From CALAEC01 sp050692915 (GTDB lineage Bacteria > Actinomycetota > UBA4738 > CALAEC01), in contig JBOGVU010000039.1 in assembly GCA_050692915.1 (NCBI GenBank), positions 1-23,164 on the forward strand: DNA of 23,164 bases. The letters run 5' to 3'. Of this stretch, positions 1 to 7,383 are shown piece after piece. Position numbers and translations under genes: made by a program. Within the stretch, counting starts at the first letter, position 1. Every line of letters begins with the position of its first letter. The notes below the pieces were generated by a model. That model made no database searches, was not told where the DNA came from, and saw nothing but the letters and a program-made list of their open reading frames with translations.

Positions 1-373
1 CCACGTCGTCACCGAGCGCGAACCAGAACAGCGCGGAGTGGACCCGCATGACCTCGATCGTGGCGGGCTCGGCCATCCACGAGATGACGGCCCGGGCCCG
101 AACGTCCGCGGAGCCGGTCCCGTCGACGAGCCGGTCCAGCGGCTCCACCCAGTCGCTGCGGGCGTGCTCGATCAGCGCCAGGAGAAGGTCCCGCTTGTCC
201 TTGAAGTGGTAGTGGCACATGCCGTGCGAGACGCCGGCGGCCGCTGCAACCCGACGGGTGGTGAACCGCTCGATGCCTCCCTCGGCGAGCACGGTACGGG
301 CCGCCTCCAGGATGCGATTCTTGGTCTCGGTGCCCTGCGCGGATCTACTGGGGCGGTCGGGTTCGGCCCTCAC
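1..373 (-). CDS. TetR/AcrR-family transcriptional regulator, C-terminus cut by window edge
   Basis: Reading the minus strand from a GTG at 373 gives 124 residues that run off the left edge. Residues about 16-64 form a typical TetR DNA-binding domain: a first helix with TKNRILEAA, then a helix-turn-helix with RRVAAAAGVSHG, followed by the family signature HYHFKDKRDLL. The remaining residues are the start of the ligand-binding and dimerisation domain, whose pocket lies largely outside the window, so no ligand can be proposed. The SHGMCHYHF wording is reminiscent of BetI-like members, but this is weak. The GTG overlaps the stop of the upstream response regulator in a GTGA, so the gene is translationally coupled to it and belongs to the same operon. 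The start is chosen on this overlap. TetR proteins are usually repressors that often control their own operon or a neighbour. Confidence 0.85.
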   Translation of the reverse strand, partial: MRAEPDRPSRSAQGTETKNRILEAARTVLAEGGIERFTTRRVAAAAGVSHGMCHYHFKDKRDLLLALIEHARSDWVEPLDRLVDGTGSADVRARAVISWMAEPATIEVMRVHSALFWFALGDDV

Positions 374-744
374 CGGCCGAGGTCCACGGCCACCGCGCTG
401 ATCTCCCGAGCCAGCGCCTCGACGCCGGAGAGCTTCGGGACGCACACCGCCACGCCGGACTCCTTGGCCATCCGCTCGACGTCGGCGTCGACGTACGCCG
501 AGTAGAGGATGATCTGCTGCTCGGGGCGAGCATCCCGGATCCGCCGGGCCGTCTCCAGTCCGTCCATGCCGGTCAGCTTCAGATCCAAGACCACCACGTC
601 GGGGTCCGCCCCCTCGACTTCGCTGAGGGCTTCCTCCCCGGACGCGGCGTCGCCGACGATCTCGAACCCGTGGAGGCCCAGGATGTCGACGAGCATCTTC
701 CGGACGTGGTCCGTGTCCTCGGCGATGTACAGGCGGATGTTCAC
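370..744 (-). CDS. Single-domain response regulator (CheY-like receiver)
   Basis: This 124-residue protein is a receiver domain only, with no DNA-binding or enzymatic output domain. The acidic pair E9/D10, the phospho-acceptor D54 (in VVVLDLKLTGMDG), the switch residue S82 (in ILYSAY) and the conserved K104 (in VPK) are all present, so it should be phosphorylatable. It lies in an operon with a hybrid-free histidine kinase (1609-3654), the obvious phosphodonor. Its start overlaps the stop of the preceding isomerase-like gene in an ATGA, and its own stop overlaps the TetR start. Without an output domain it probably acts by protein-protein contact, as CheY or Spo0F do, or as a phosphate sink. 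The target cannot be read from the sequence. Confidence 0.93.
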   Translation of the reverse strand: MNIRLYIAEDTDHVRKMLVDILGLHGFEIVGDAASGEEALSEVEGADPDVVVLDLKLTGMDGLETARRIRDARPEQQIILYSAYVDADVERMAKESGVAVCVPKLSGVEALAREISAVAVDLGR

Positions 745-1568
745 GTCTTCGCCGCCAACCGGCGTTCGCAGAACTCCCGGTTCCGCACCAGAACCTCCCT
801 GATCGCTCCCTCGTCACCCAGATACGTGCGCAGGTCCAGCTCCAGCGAGATGCTCCCGGCGAACCCGTCTCGGGCCACCTCGTCGAGCAGCGTATCCAGC
901 GCGAGCACCCCCTCGTCGACGGAGAGGTGGGAGTCCCACCCCTTCCCGGCATTGTTCGATAGGTGGAAGTGAACCACCTTTGTCCGGTACCGTCGATAGG
1001 ACTCGAGGATGTCGTAGCCAGACACCGCCAGGTGGCTGGTGTCCAGGACCAGGTGCGTGAACCGGTCGAGGTCGTCGAAGTCCTGGCTCGCGTGGAACCG
1101 AAGTCCCCGGTCACCCCGGATCTTCACCGGGAACATGTTCTCGACCGCGATGGTGATGCCGGCGCGGGCCGAGTACTCTGCCAGCCGGTGCTCCACCCAC
1201 CGGCGGTACCGGACCTGCCACTTGTACGGGGGGTGGACGACGACCAGCGGGATGCCTATCCGTTCGGCCAACTGGGTAGAGCGGTAGATCTTCCCGATCG
1301 GGTCCGTTCCCCACACCCGCCTGGTCAGCAGGAGGAAAGGAGCGTGGATGGCCCCGACGGACAGCCCGAAGTCGTCCGCCAGCTCCGCGATCGTCCTGGC
1401 GTCCTGGGTGGCGGGGTCGGAGGTCACCATGATCTCGACGGCCTCGAAACCCGCCTCCCGGGCGTTGCGGAACGCGTCTCGGAGCGGGAGGCGGAAAAAC
1501 GGAGCCGTCGAAAGGAGGAGTCTCGCAGCCACGTGCCACCTGCTCGTCGCCGTGTCGGGCCGGGCCAT
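741..1568 (-). CDS. Sugar phosphate isomerase/epimerase-like TIM-barrel protein
   Basis: About 275 residues match the xylose-isomerase-like / AP endonuclease 2 TIM-barrel superfamily. Metal-site motifs appear in the expected order: VVVHPPY, IAVENMFP, LVLDTSH, VHFHLSN and SLELD. Together they supply the His, Glu and Asp ligands for divalent metal. The family covers sugar isomerases, epimerases, myo-inositol catabolic enzymes and endonuclease IV. The absence of a full endonuclease IV signature and the short length favour the isomerase/epimerase side, but the substrate is unknown. The start is uncertain. A TTG at 1595, an ATG at 1568 (used here) and a GTG at 1532 share the frame. The GTG sits just before the conserved RLLLSTAPFFRLPL strand and has an AGGTGG upstream. 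Its stop overlaps the response regulator start, an odd partner for signalling genes. Confidence 0.85.
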   Translation of the reverse strand: MARPDTATSRWHVAARLLLSTAPFFRLPLRDAFRNAREAGFEAVEIMVTSDPATQDARTIAELADDFGLSVGAIHAPFLLLTRRVWGTDPIGKIYRSTQLAERIGIPLVVVHPPYKWQVRYRRWVEHRLAEYSARAGITIAVENMFPVKIRGDRGLRFHASQDFDDLDRFTHLVLDTSHLAVSGYDILESYRRYRTKVVHFHLSNNAGKGWDSHLSVDEGVLALDTLLDEVARDGFAGSISLELDLRTYLGDEGAIREVLVRNREFCERRLAAKT

Positions 1569-1595
1569 GGTACCGGCGAGAATAGGGGGCGTCAA
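1567..1595 (-). promoter_or_regulatory. Candidate internal promoter before the isomerase-like gene
   Basis: On the minus strand, TTGACG (1595-1590) and TACCAT (1572-1567) are separated by exactly 17 nt, close to the sigma-70 consensus. Transcription would begin near 1560, which would favour the GTG start at 1532 for the isomerase-like protein. It would let the last three genes of the operon be expressed apart from the kinase. This is a motif match only. Confidence 0.35.
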
Positions 1596-1608
1596 AGGAA
1601 TGGGACGC

Positions 1609-3654
1609 TCAGGCCCGAGGGAGTCGGAGCCCGAAGGCCGCGCCGTGCGGCTCCGACGGCTCGTACCAGGCCTCCCCGCCCAGGGCTCGGGCCAGCCCCC
1701 GTACGATGGAGAGTCCCAGGCCGGTGCCGCCTTCGCTGGACTGGGCCTGGGCGAACTTCTCGAAGAGCCGAGGGACGAAGTGGACGGGCACCCCGGGCCC
1801 GTGGTCCGACACGAGCACCTCCACCCAGCCGTCTCGCTCCCTGGCCTCGACCCGGATCGGGGGGCGCCCGTACTTCAGGGCGTTGGCCACGTAGTTCGAC
1901 AGGATGTGCTGGACGTGGTGCGGGTCGGCGTACGCGCGCAGGCCGTGTGCGTCTTCGACCTCGATGTCGCCGGCGTGGTCGTGGAAGGACGAGAGGGCCT
2001 GGTCGATGGCGTCGGCCACGTCCAGGGGGCCGGCGTGGACCTCGAGGGCCCCGGCCTCCAGCTTCGACATCGTGAGGAGCTCCTCGGCCATCTCGGCGAG
2101 GCGCCTGGCCTGACCCTCGATCAGGGCCACCTGCTGCCGGCGCTCGTCGTCGGGGATCCGCTCCCAGTGCCTGAGCAGGGTCGTGGCGAATCCCAGCACC
2201 GAGGTGAGCGGCGTCCGCAGCTCGTGTGAAGCAACCGCGACGAAGTTGCTCTTCATCTCGTCGGCGGCTCGCAGCTCCTCGTTGGCCTGGCGGAGCTCCT
2301 CGGCGGATCGCTCGAGCTCTTTCTCAGCCCGGCGCCGCTCCCGGAGCTCCTGCTGGGCCGCGGAGTACAACCTGGCGTTATCGAGGGCAACGGACGCGAG
2401 CCGGCCGAACCTCGACAGCAGGTCGATCTCGTCGGGGCCGAACACGCGTCCCTCCTCCTGGCGGACCAGTCCCAGCGCTCCAACGATGTCGCCCCCCGCC
2501 CGCAGGGGCAGGGCCACCGCGGCCCGTATGTCTTCGAACCCGGGGAGGCGCCCGGGCCAGGTCTGGTAGTCGTCGACGGCCATCGGCTTGGCCGCGTCCC
2601 AGGCCTGTCCCACCAGCCCCTCACCACGCTGGAGCCGGTAGCCCACATTGTCGGCGAACATGCCCATGCCGGCGCGCATGACGAGCTCGTCCGCGCCCTC
2701 GTCCACCGTGTACAGGTAGGCGTGCTCGGTGTCCAGCAGGGCCGCCGCTCGGGCCAGGATGGTCTCGAGGAGGCTGGTCGGCTCCAGCCGGCGGATCAAG
2801 TCGAGGGTGGTCTCGTGCAGGGCCCCGAGCTCCTCCGCCTGGTGGCGGAGCGCGTCCTCGGCCGTGACCCGCTCAGAGATGTCGTGGATCAGGGCGTTGA
2901 ACCGGTAGCTGGGGCCGACCGAGGTGGCCCAGATCGTCAGCTCCACCGGGAACTCGTGGCCGTCCCGCCGGAGGGCGGCCAGCTCCAGACGCCGGCCGAG
3001 CACCGGGCCCTCCCCGGTCTCGAGGAAGCGGGCCAGCCCGCGGCGGTGGTCGGTCCGGTAGCGCTCCGGGATCACGGTCTCGGCCAGGAGACGGCCCAGG
3101 ACCTCGTCCCGGGCCCACCCGAACACCCGCTCGGCCTGTCGGTTCCAGTCCGTGATGCGTCCGTCGACGTCGATGGCCACGAACGCATCCTGGGCGGTCT
3201 CCAGGATGCGTCGGGTCTCCTCTTCGCTGGTCCGGAGGGCCTGCTCGGCGCGCTTCCGCTCGGTGAGGTCGAGGACCTGGGAGATCAGGTAGAGCGGCCG
3301 TCCCTCCTCGTCGGCCACGACCGAACGGGCCACGAACGTCCACACCTCGGTCCCGTCGGGTCGCAGGTATCGCTTCTCGATCTGATACGAGGGCTCGCCC
3401 CCGCTCAGGGCGGCCCGCTCCAGGGCCGCCTGGGCCTGGCGATCGTCGGGGTGGGTGATCTCCTTCCAGGTGACGGAGAGGAGCTCATCCTCGGTTCGGT
3501 CGAGGAGCCGGCACAGGGCCGGGTTCACCTGGAGGTACCGGCCCTCCAGGTTGCACAGGGCCATGCCGATGGGCGCGCTCTGGAAGGCCACCCGGAACCG
3601 TGCCTCGGCCTCATGCAGCGCTAGACGTTCGTCGCCCCTCACGATTCTGCCCAT
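1609..3654 (-). CDS. Soluble PAS-PAS-GAF sensor histidine kinase
   Basis: The 681-residue protein has two PAS domains (about 20-135 and 145-265), each ending in a PAC-like segment (LTERKRAEQAL and IHDISERVTAEDAL). A GAF domain (about 295-430) follows, then a coiled-coil linker, a HisKA dimerisation domain with VASHELRTPL (phospho-acceptor H477), and a HATPase domain with N-box NYVANALKYG, G1 DHGPGVP, F-box LFEKF and G2 GGTGLGLSIV. There are no transmembrane segments, so it senses a cytoplasmic signal such as redox state, light or a small ligand; no cofactor-binding residue is obvious. The ATG at 3654 is preferred over further upstream starts because AAGG lies about 6 nt before it and the upstream residues are low-complexity and Arg-rich. 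It heads an operon with a receiver-only regulator, its likely partner, 13 nt upstream of the longest form of the isomerase-like gene. Confidence 0.93.
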   Translation of the reverse strand: MGRIVRGDERLALHEAEARFRVAFQSAPIGMALCNLEGRYLQVNPALCRLLDRTEDELLSVTWKEITHPDDRQAQAALERAALSGGEPSYQIEKRYLRPDGTEVWTFVARSVVADEEGRPLYLISQVLDLTERKRAEQALRTSEEETRRILETAQDAFVAIDVDGRITDWNRQAERVFGWARDEVLGRLLAETVIPERYRTDHRRGLARFLETGEGPVLGRRLELAALRRDGHEFPVELTIWATSVGPSYRFNALIHDISERVTAEDALRHQAEELGALHETTLDLIRRLEPTSLLETILARAAALLDTEHAYLYTVDEGADELVMRAGMGMFADNVGYRLQRGEGLVGQAWDAAKPMAVDDYQTWPGRLPGFEDIRAAVALPLRAGGDIVGALGLVRQEEGRVFGPDEIDLLSRFGRLASVALDNARLYSAAQQELRERRRAEKELERSAEELRQANEELRAADEMKSNFVAVASHELRTPLTSVLGFATTLLRHWERIPDDERRQQVALIEGQARRLAEMAEELLTMSKLEAGALEVHAGPLDVADAIDQALSSFHDHAGDIEVEDAHGLRAYADPHHVQHILSNYVANALKYGRPPIRVEARERDGWVEVLVSDHGPGVPVHFVPRLFEKFAQAQSSEGGTGLGLSIVRGLARALGGEAWYEPSEPHGAAFGLRLPRA

Positions 3655-3873
3655 GCGTACCTTATCGGCCAGATTCGGTGTCTGGCTGGAGGGTTCCTCC
3701 TTAGGGCCTTGGCGTGGGTATCCTTCGGCCGTCGTGACCGAGGCAGACGATCGCCCCCGATGGGTCCGCCTCCGGGGCGTGGGCAGGGCTCGAATGTCCG
3801 ACGGGACCACCTACGCCGAGAGGGCCGGGACCACCAGGGCCCCCGGCTCCTTCGCCCGGCATCTGGACGTGGC
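3655..3873. other. Divergent intergenic region between kinase operon and acyl-CoA synthetase
   Basis: These 219 bp separate the minus-strand kinase from the plus-strand acyl-CoA synthetase and must hold promoters for both. On the plus strand a TATCCT at 3719-3724 lies 9 nt before a GTG at 3734, which opens a 47-residue frame ending in an overlap with the synthetase. No convincing -35 element, operator palindrome or terminator was seen. Confidence 0.5.
3719..3724 (+). promoter_or_regulatory. Possible -10 element (TATCCT)
   Basis: The same TATCCT hexamer occurs just before the start codons at 7384 and 8956. Here it lies 9 nt before GTG 3734. No good -35 accompanies it, so it is a candidate only. 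Confidence 0.35.
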
Positions 3874-3877
3874 GTGA
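3734..3877 (+). CDS. Possible short leader ORF upstream of the acyl-CoA synthetase
   Basis: From GTG 3734 (or an internal ATG at 3794) an open frame of 47 (or 27) residues ends at a TGA that overlaps the synthetase GTG as GTGA. The peptide is Arg-rich, resembles no family I know, and has no signal peptide or hydrophobic segment. Two things support it: the TATCCT hexamer just upstream and the stop/start overlap, which would supply translational coupling to a downstream gene that lacks its own Shine-Dalgarno sequence. Against it, open frames of this length arise easily in GC-rich DNA. Confidence 0.3.
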   Translation: MTEADDRPRWVRLRGVGRARMSDGTTYAERAGTTRAPGSFARHLDVA

Positions 3878-5382
3878 GCTCGCTGGCCGAGATCCTTCCG
3901 GGCCATGCTCGGGCCCGGCCGGACCGGGCCGCGCTCGTCGCCGGCGATCGCGTGACCACCTACGGGGCGCTGGAGGAACGGGTACGCGGGGCGGCCGGTG
4001 CCCTGACGGCTGCGGGGGTGGGCCCCGGCGACCGGGTGGCCGTGCTCCTCGGCAACGTGCCGGAGTTCGTCGAGGTCGTTCACGGCGCCTGGCGGATCGG
4101 CGCCTCCGTGGCCCCGCTCAACGTCATGCTGACGCCCGAGGAGATCGGGTACGTCCTGGCCGACGCCGATGCCGGGGTCGTGGTGTCCGGCCGAGCCCTG
4201 GTCCCGTCGGTGCTGGCCGTGCAGGACCGGTTGGCAGGCCTGGAGCAGGTGCTGGTGACGGGACGGGGCCCGTCGCCGCGTCGCACCGCCTCGTACGAGA
4301 AGGCGCTGTCCCGGGCGGCCGAGCCACCGCGAACCGAGGTGGGTCCCGGCGACCTGGCCGTCCTCGCCTACACGTCCGGCACCACGGCCGAGCCGAAGGG
4401 CGCCATGCTGACCCACCGGAACCTCCTGTCGAACCTCGACATGATCCGGGCGGTACCTGCGCTGGCCGAGGCCGAGTCCGACGTGGTCCTGGCGGCCCTC
4501 CCTCTGTTCCACATCTTCGGGCTGGCCACGCTGGGGCTCGTGCTGCGGGAGGGCGGCACGGCCGTGCTCGTGAAGCGGTTCGATCCGGCTTCCACCCTCG
4601 AGCTCGTGGCCCGTCACGGGGTGACGGTGCTCCCCGGGGCCCCGCCGATGTTCAAGGCGTGGCTGGCGACGCCCGGAACGTCGGATCTGTCCTCCGTTCG
4701 CCTGGCGGTGTCCGGGGCCGCCCCGCTGTCGGCGGCCGTCCTGGAGGCCTTCCGGGACCGGTTCGGCATCACGATCTGGGAGGGATACGGGCTCACCGAG
4801 ACCTCGCCCGTTGTGACCACGGCCGCGCTCGGTGACGAGGCCCGGCCGGGCTCGATCGGCCTCCCGTTACCCGGCGTGGACGTCCGGCTCGTCGACGAGC
4901 ACGGCGCCGAGGTCGAGGAGGGCGATCCCGGCCAGATCGTGGTCCGGGGAGCGAACGTGTTCGCCGGTTACTGGCGCCGTCCGGACGAGACCAAGGCGGC
5001 CTTCCGGGACGGCTGGCTTCTCACCGGCGACTTGGCCTACCGTGACGACGACGGGTACCTCCACATCGTGGACCGGACCAAGGACGTGATCATCGTGTCG
5101 GGGTTCAACGTGTTCCCGAAGGAGGTCGAGGATGCCATCGCCCTGCATCCGAAGGTGGCGGAGTGCGTGGTGCTCGGCGTGCCCGACGAGCGCACCGGCG
5201 AGGCGGTGAAGGCGCTGGTGGTGGCCCGGCCGGGGGAGACCCTGACCGAGGACGAGGTCCTCGACCGGTGTCGCGACTCCCTGGCCCGGTTCAAGTGGCC
5301 TCGCCACATCGAGGTGGTGGGCTCGCTCCCGAAGCACGTCACGGGCAAGGTGCTCCGCCGGGCCCTGCGGGAGGACGGATGA
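3874..5382 (+). CDS. Long-chain fatty-acid--CoA ligase (AMP-forming acyl-CoA synthetase)
   Basis: The 502-residue protein belongs to the ANL adenylate-forming superfamily, which activates a carboxylic acid with ATP to acyl-AMP and transfers it to CoA. All core motifs are present: the phosphate-binding loop YTSGTTAEPKG at about 166-176, the A5 motif GYGLTETSP at about 304, the hinge region GDLAYRDDDGYLHIVDRTKD, and the C-terminal catalytic lysine K492 in TGKVLRR. The length and the NVFPKEVE sequence after the hinge fit the medium/long-chain fatty acyl-CoA ligase group; the exact chain length cannot be read. The frame is open to an ATG at 3709, but homology begins after the GTG at 3874, where LAEILPGHARARPDRAAL matches the usual N-terminus. 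No Shine-Dalgarno sequence precedes it. Its stop overlaps the next gene in an ATGA. Confidence 0.92.
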   Translation: MSSLAEILPGHARARPDRAALVAGDRVTTYGALEERVRGAAGALTAAGVGPGDRVAVLLGNVPEFVEVVHGAWRIGASVAPLNVMLTPEEIGYVLADADAGVVVSGRALVPSVLAVQDRLAGLEQVLVTGRGPSPRRTASYEKALSRAAEPPRTEVGPGDLAVLAYTSGTTAEPKGAMLTHRNLLSNLDMIRAVPALAEAESDVVLAALPLFHIFGLATLGLVLREGGTAVLVKRFDPASTLELVARHGVTVLPGAPPMFKAWLATPGTSDLSSVRLAVSGAAPLSAAVLEAFRDRFGITIWEGYGLTETSPVVTTAALGDEARPGSIGLPLPGVDVRLVDEHGAEVEEGDPGQIVVRGANVFAGYWRRPDETKAAFRDGWLLTGDLAYRDDDGYLHIVDRTKDVIIVSGFNVFPKEVEDAIALHPKVAECVVLGVPDERTGEAVKALVVARPGETLTEDEVLDRCRDSLARFKWPRHIEVVGSLPKHVTGKVLRRALREDG

Positions 5383-6083
5383 TCGCCCTGCCGATCGCGG
5401 CGGCGCTGGTGGCCCTGGCGTTCGGGGTCCATCTGCTGGTCAGATCGGGCCGTCGCCGCGCCTGGCACGAGGCCGTCTGGGGCGTGGCCATGCTCATGTT
5501 CTTCGTGGCCACCGGTGCGCTGGTCCTCGGTGTGGCCGACGGGTGGTCCTCGACGGAGTTCCGGGCCTACTGGCTGTTCGGGGCGGTCCTCAACGTGCCC
5601 TACCTGGCGCTCGGCGAGGTCTACCTGTTGGCGCGGCAGCGGTGGGCGGGCCACGTTCTCCTGGTGATCCTCCTGGGCGCCACCGCGTGGGCCAGCGCTG
5701 AGGTGCGATCCGCCCCTCTCGACCCGAGCGTGCTCCGGACCGAGGAGTTCTTCGCCGGCCGAGAGGTGCTCGGCGAGGATGCTCCCGCTCGCACCCTGGC
5801 CTTCGTCTACTCCTACACGGGGACCGCCGTGCTGGTGCTGGGGATCCTGTGGTCCTCGAGAAGGATGCGGGGGAGGCCGGAGCTTCGGGGACCCTTCTAC
5901 GGGACACTGCTGATCGCGTTCGGCGCGCTGATCGTGGCCGGCGGGTCGGCCTTCGCGGCGACGGGCAGCTTCGTGGGCTTCTCGCTGACGCTCGCCGCGG
6001 GCATCTCGGTGATGTACTGGGGCTTCCTGACCGCGACGCGGACCGGTGGTGGCCCGGCTAGGACGCCGCGACCGTCGCGCTGA
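5379..6083 (+). CDS. Unrecognised seven-transmembrane membrane protein
   Basis: This 234-residue protein has seven hydrophobic segments, roughly at residues 2-22, 32-55, 62-84, 90-107, 134-156, 170-193 and 196-217, with an extra hydrophilic stretch between segments 4 and 5. I do not recognise the family, and no catalytic or metal-binding motif stands out. The start overlaps the stop of the acyl-CoA synthetase (ATGA), so the two are almost certainly co-translated, which would place it near lipid activation or uptake. That is inference from context only. The last 26 bp overlap the 3' end of the convergent anti-sigma factor gene. Confidence 0.8.
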   Translation: MIALPIAAALVALAFGVHLLVRSGRRRAWHEAVWGVAMLMFFVATGALVLGVADGWSSTEFRAYWLFGAVLNVPYLALGEVYLLARQRWAGHVLLVILLGATAWASAEVRSAPLDPSVLRTEEFFAGREVLGEDAPARTLAFVYSYTGTAVLVLGILWSSRRMRGRPELRGPFYGTLLIAFGALIVAGGSAFAATGSFVGFSLTLAAGISVMYWGFLTATRTGGGPARTPRPSR

Positions 6084-6777
6084 CGAGCGGGCTGGCCTCG
6101 GGCGCGGGGTGGCCGCGGGCCTCGTCGGTGAGCAGGACGACCTCCCACCGATCCGGGTTCGTCTCCACCGGCATCATGGCCCAGCCGTGGATCACCTCGA
6201 GGACGCCGGCGTGCCAGGTCTTCCCGTCGCCCTGGAACCAGACGTGGTAGGCGAACGCGGGCTCAGGGAGGTTCGTGGCCATCAGGTACGACTGTTCGCT
6301 CCCCGGGACCGACACGACCGAGACCCGGGCCTCGTTCGTGCCGTCGAGGGCCAGGACCCGGCTGCTCGGGTGGGTGGCCGTAGACAGGGCGTCGACGAGC
6401 CAGCCCTGGGTGCGCTGGGCTTCGTCGAGCCGGCCCGACAGGCCGGTCATCAGCACCAGGCTCCACCCCGACATCCCGATCAGGATCACCCCGGCTGCCA
6501 CCCCCAGGGACCACCCCAGCCACGCGCGGCGCGGCCGGGGCGGGGCCAGCGACCGGCGCACCCGGGGCAGAAGGGGATCGGGCGGCGCGACCGCCGGCGC
6601 GGCCAGCGCCAGGTCCCCGGCCACCATCCGGAATGCGTCGAGGGACCTGCGGCACCGCGCGCATCCCGGGACGTGCTCCAGGAGGGCCCGCTCCACCAGG
6701 GCCTGATCCTCGTAATCAAGCCCGTCGAGCACGTAGGCGGCTAGCAGCTCCTCCACGCGCTCATGCTCCCAGCTCAC
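6058..6777 (-). CDS. Zinc-type anti-sigma factor, RskA-like
   Basis: The 239-residue protein has an N-terminal cytoplasmic domain of the ZAS type with the HxxxCxxC motif (H35, C39, C42), a single transmembrane helix at about residues 85-110, and an extracytoplasmic domain resembling the RskA C-terminal domain (with AYHVWFQ and the conserved H-rich stretch TWHAGVLE). Anti-sigma factors of this kind hold an ECF sigma factor at the membrane until regulated proteolysis or redox change frees it. The start overlaps the stop of the sigma factor gene in an ATGA, a typical sigma/anti-sigma arrangement. The 3' end overlaps the convergent seven-TM gene by 26 bp. Confidence 0.9.
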   Translation of the reverse strand: MSWEHERVEELLAAYVLDGLDYEDQALVERALLEHVPGCARCRRSLDAFRMVAGDLALAAPAVAPPDPLLPRVRRSLAPPRPRRAWLGWSLGVAAGVILIGMSGWSLVLMTGLSGRLDEAQRTQGWLVDALSTATHPSSRVLALDGTNEARVSVVSVPGSEQSYLMATNLPEPAFAYHVWFQGDGKTWHAGVLEVIHGWAMMPVETNPDRWEVVLLTDEARGHPAPEASPLVSATVAAS

Positions 6778-7319
6778 GACAGCGCCTCCCGAAGCCGCCG
6801 CATCGCGGCGAACACCCTGCTCTTCACGGTCCCGATGGGGATCCCCTCCTCCTCGGCGATCCTCGACTGCGTCCAGCCGCGGAAGTACATCAGCTCCACC
6901 AGCCGTCGCTGTTCCTCGGGGAGCGAGGCCAGCGCTTCCTTCACCTGACGGCGTCGGTCGGCCAGGTCCGCCTCCTCGGCCACGGCCTCCAACACGTCTT
7001 CGACGATGGGAGGGTCCAGGTTCGCTCGACGCTCCCGAGCCCGGAGCCGTTCCTCACGGCGGACGGCGTCCACGGCTCGGTGATGGACCAGGGACAGGAG
7101 GAAGCTTCGGAACGGGCTGCGGGTGGCGTCGTAGGCGTCCGGGGCGTTCCAAACAGCCAGGAAGGAGTCGTGCACGACCTCCTGGGCCAGGAACGCCTGT
7201 CGGAGCACGCGGAGGGCCACCCCGTAGCATGCCGGTGCGTATCTCTGGTACAGGGTCTCGAAGGCCACCGGGTCCCGGCCACCGATCCGCCTGACCAGCT
7301 CCAGGTCCGTCTCGGCCAT
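6774..7319 (-). CDS. ECF-family RNA polymerase sigma factor (SigK-like)
   Basis: The 181-residue protein has sigma region 2 (ETLYQRYAPACYGVALRVL to about VHHRAVDAVRREE) and region 4 (LPEEQRRLVELMYFRGWTQ, then a helix-turn-helix with IAEEEGIPIGTVKSRV). Regions 1.1 and 3 are absent, as in all ECF factors. It directs RNA polymerase to a small regulon and should be held inactive by the partner anti-sigma factor, whose start overlaps its stop. An in-frame TTG lies at 7328, but the ATG at 7319 is preferred. No Shine-Dalgarno sequence precedes it; a CATACT on the minus strand ends 8 nt before the ATG, so it may be leaderless. SigK/RskA similarity is from general features, not a specific match. Confidence 0.92.
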   Translation of the reverse strand: MAETDLELVRRIGGRDPVAFETLYQRYAPACYGVALRVLRQAFLAQEVVHDSFLAVWNAPDAYDATRSPFRSFLLSLVHHRAVDAVRREERLRARERRANLDPPIVEDVLEAVAEEADLADRRRQVKEALASLPEEQRRLVELMYFRGWTQSRIAEEEGIPIGTVKSRVFAAMRRLREALS

Positions 7320-7371
7320 GGCTGACAAGTATGACCGCCCCGACGCGGACGGGAGGATCCGTCACGGTGTG

Positions 7372-7377
7372 TATCCT
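7372..7377 (+). promoter_or_regulatory. -10 element of a likely leaderless promoter for the Ser/Thr kinase
   Basis: TATCCT is followed by exactly 6 nt and then the GTG start at 7384, the spacing at which transcription would begin on the start codon itself. There is no Shine-Dalgarno sequence. The same hexamer and spacing recur at 8944. No clear -35 was found. Confidence 0.5.
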
Positions 7378-7383
7378 CTAGCG

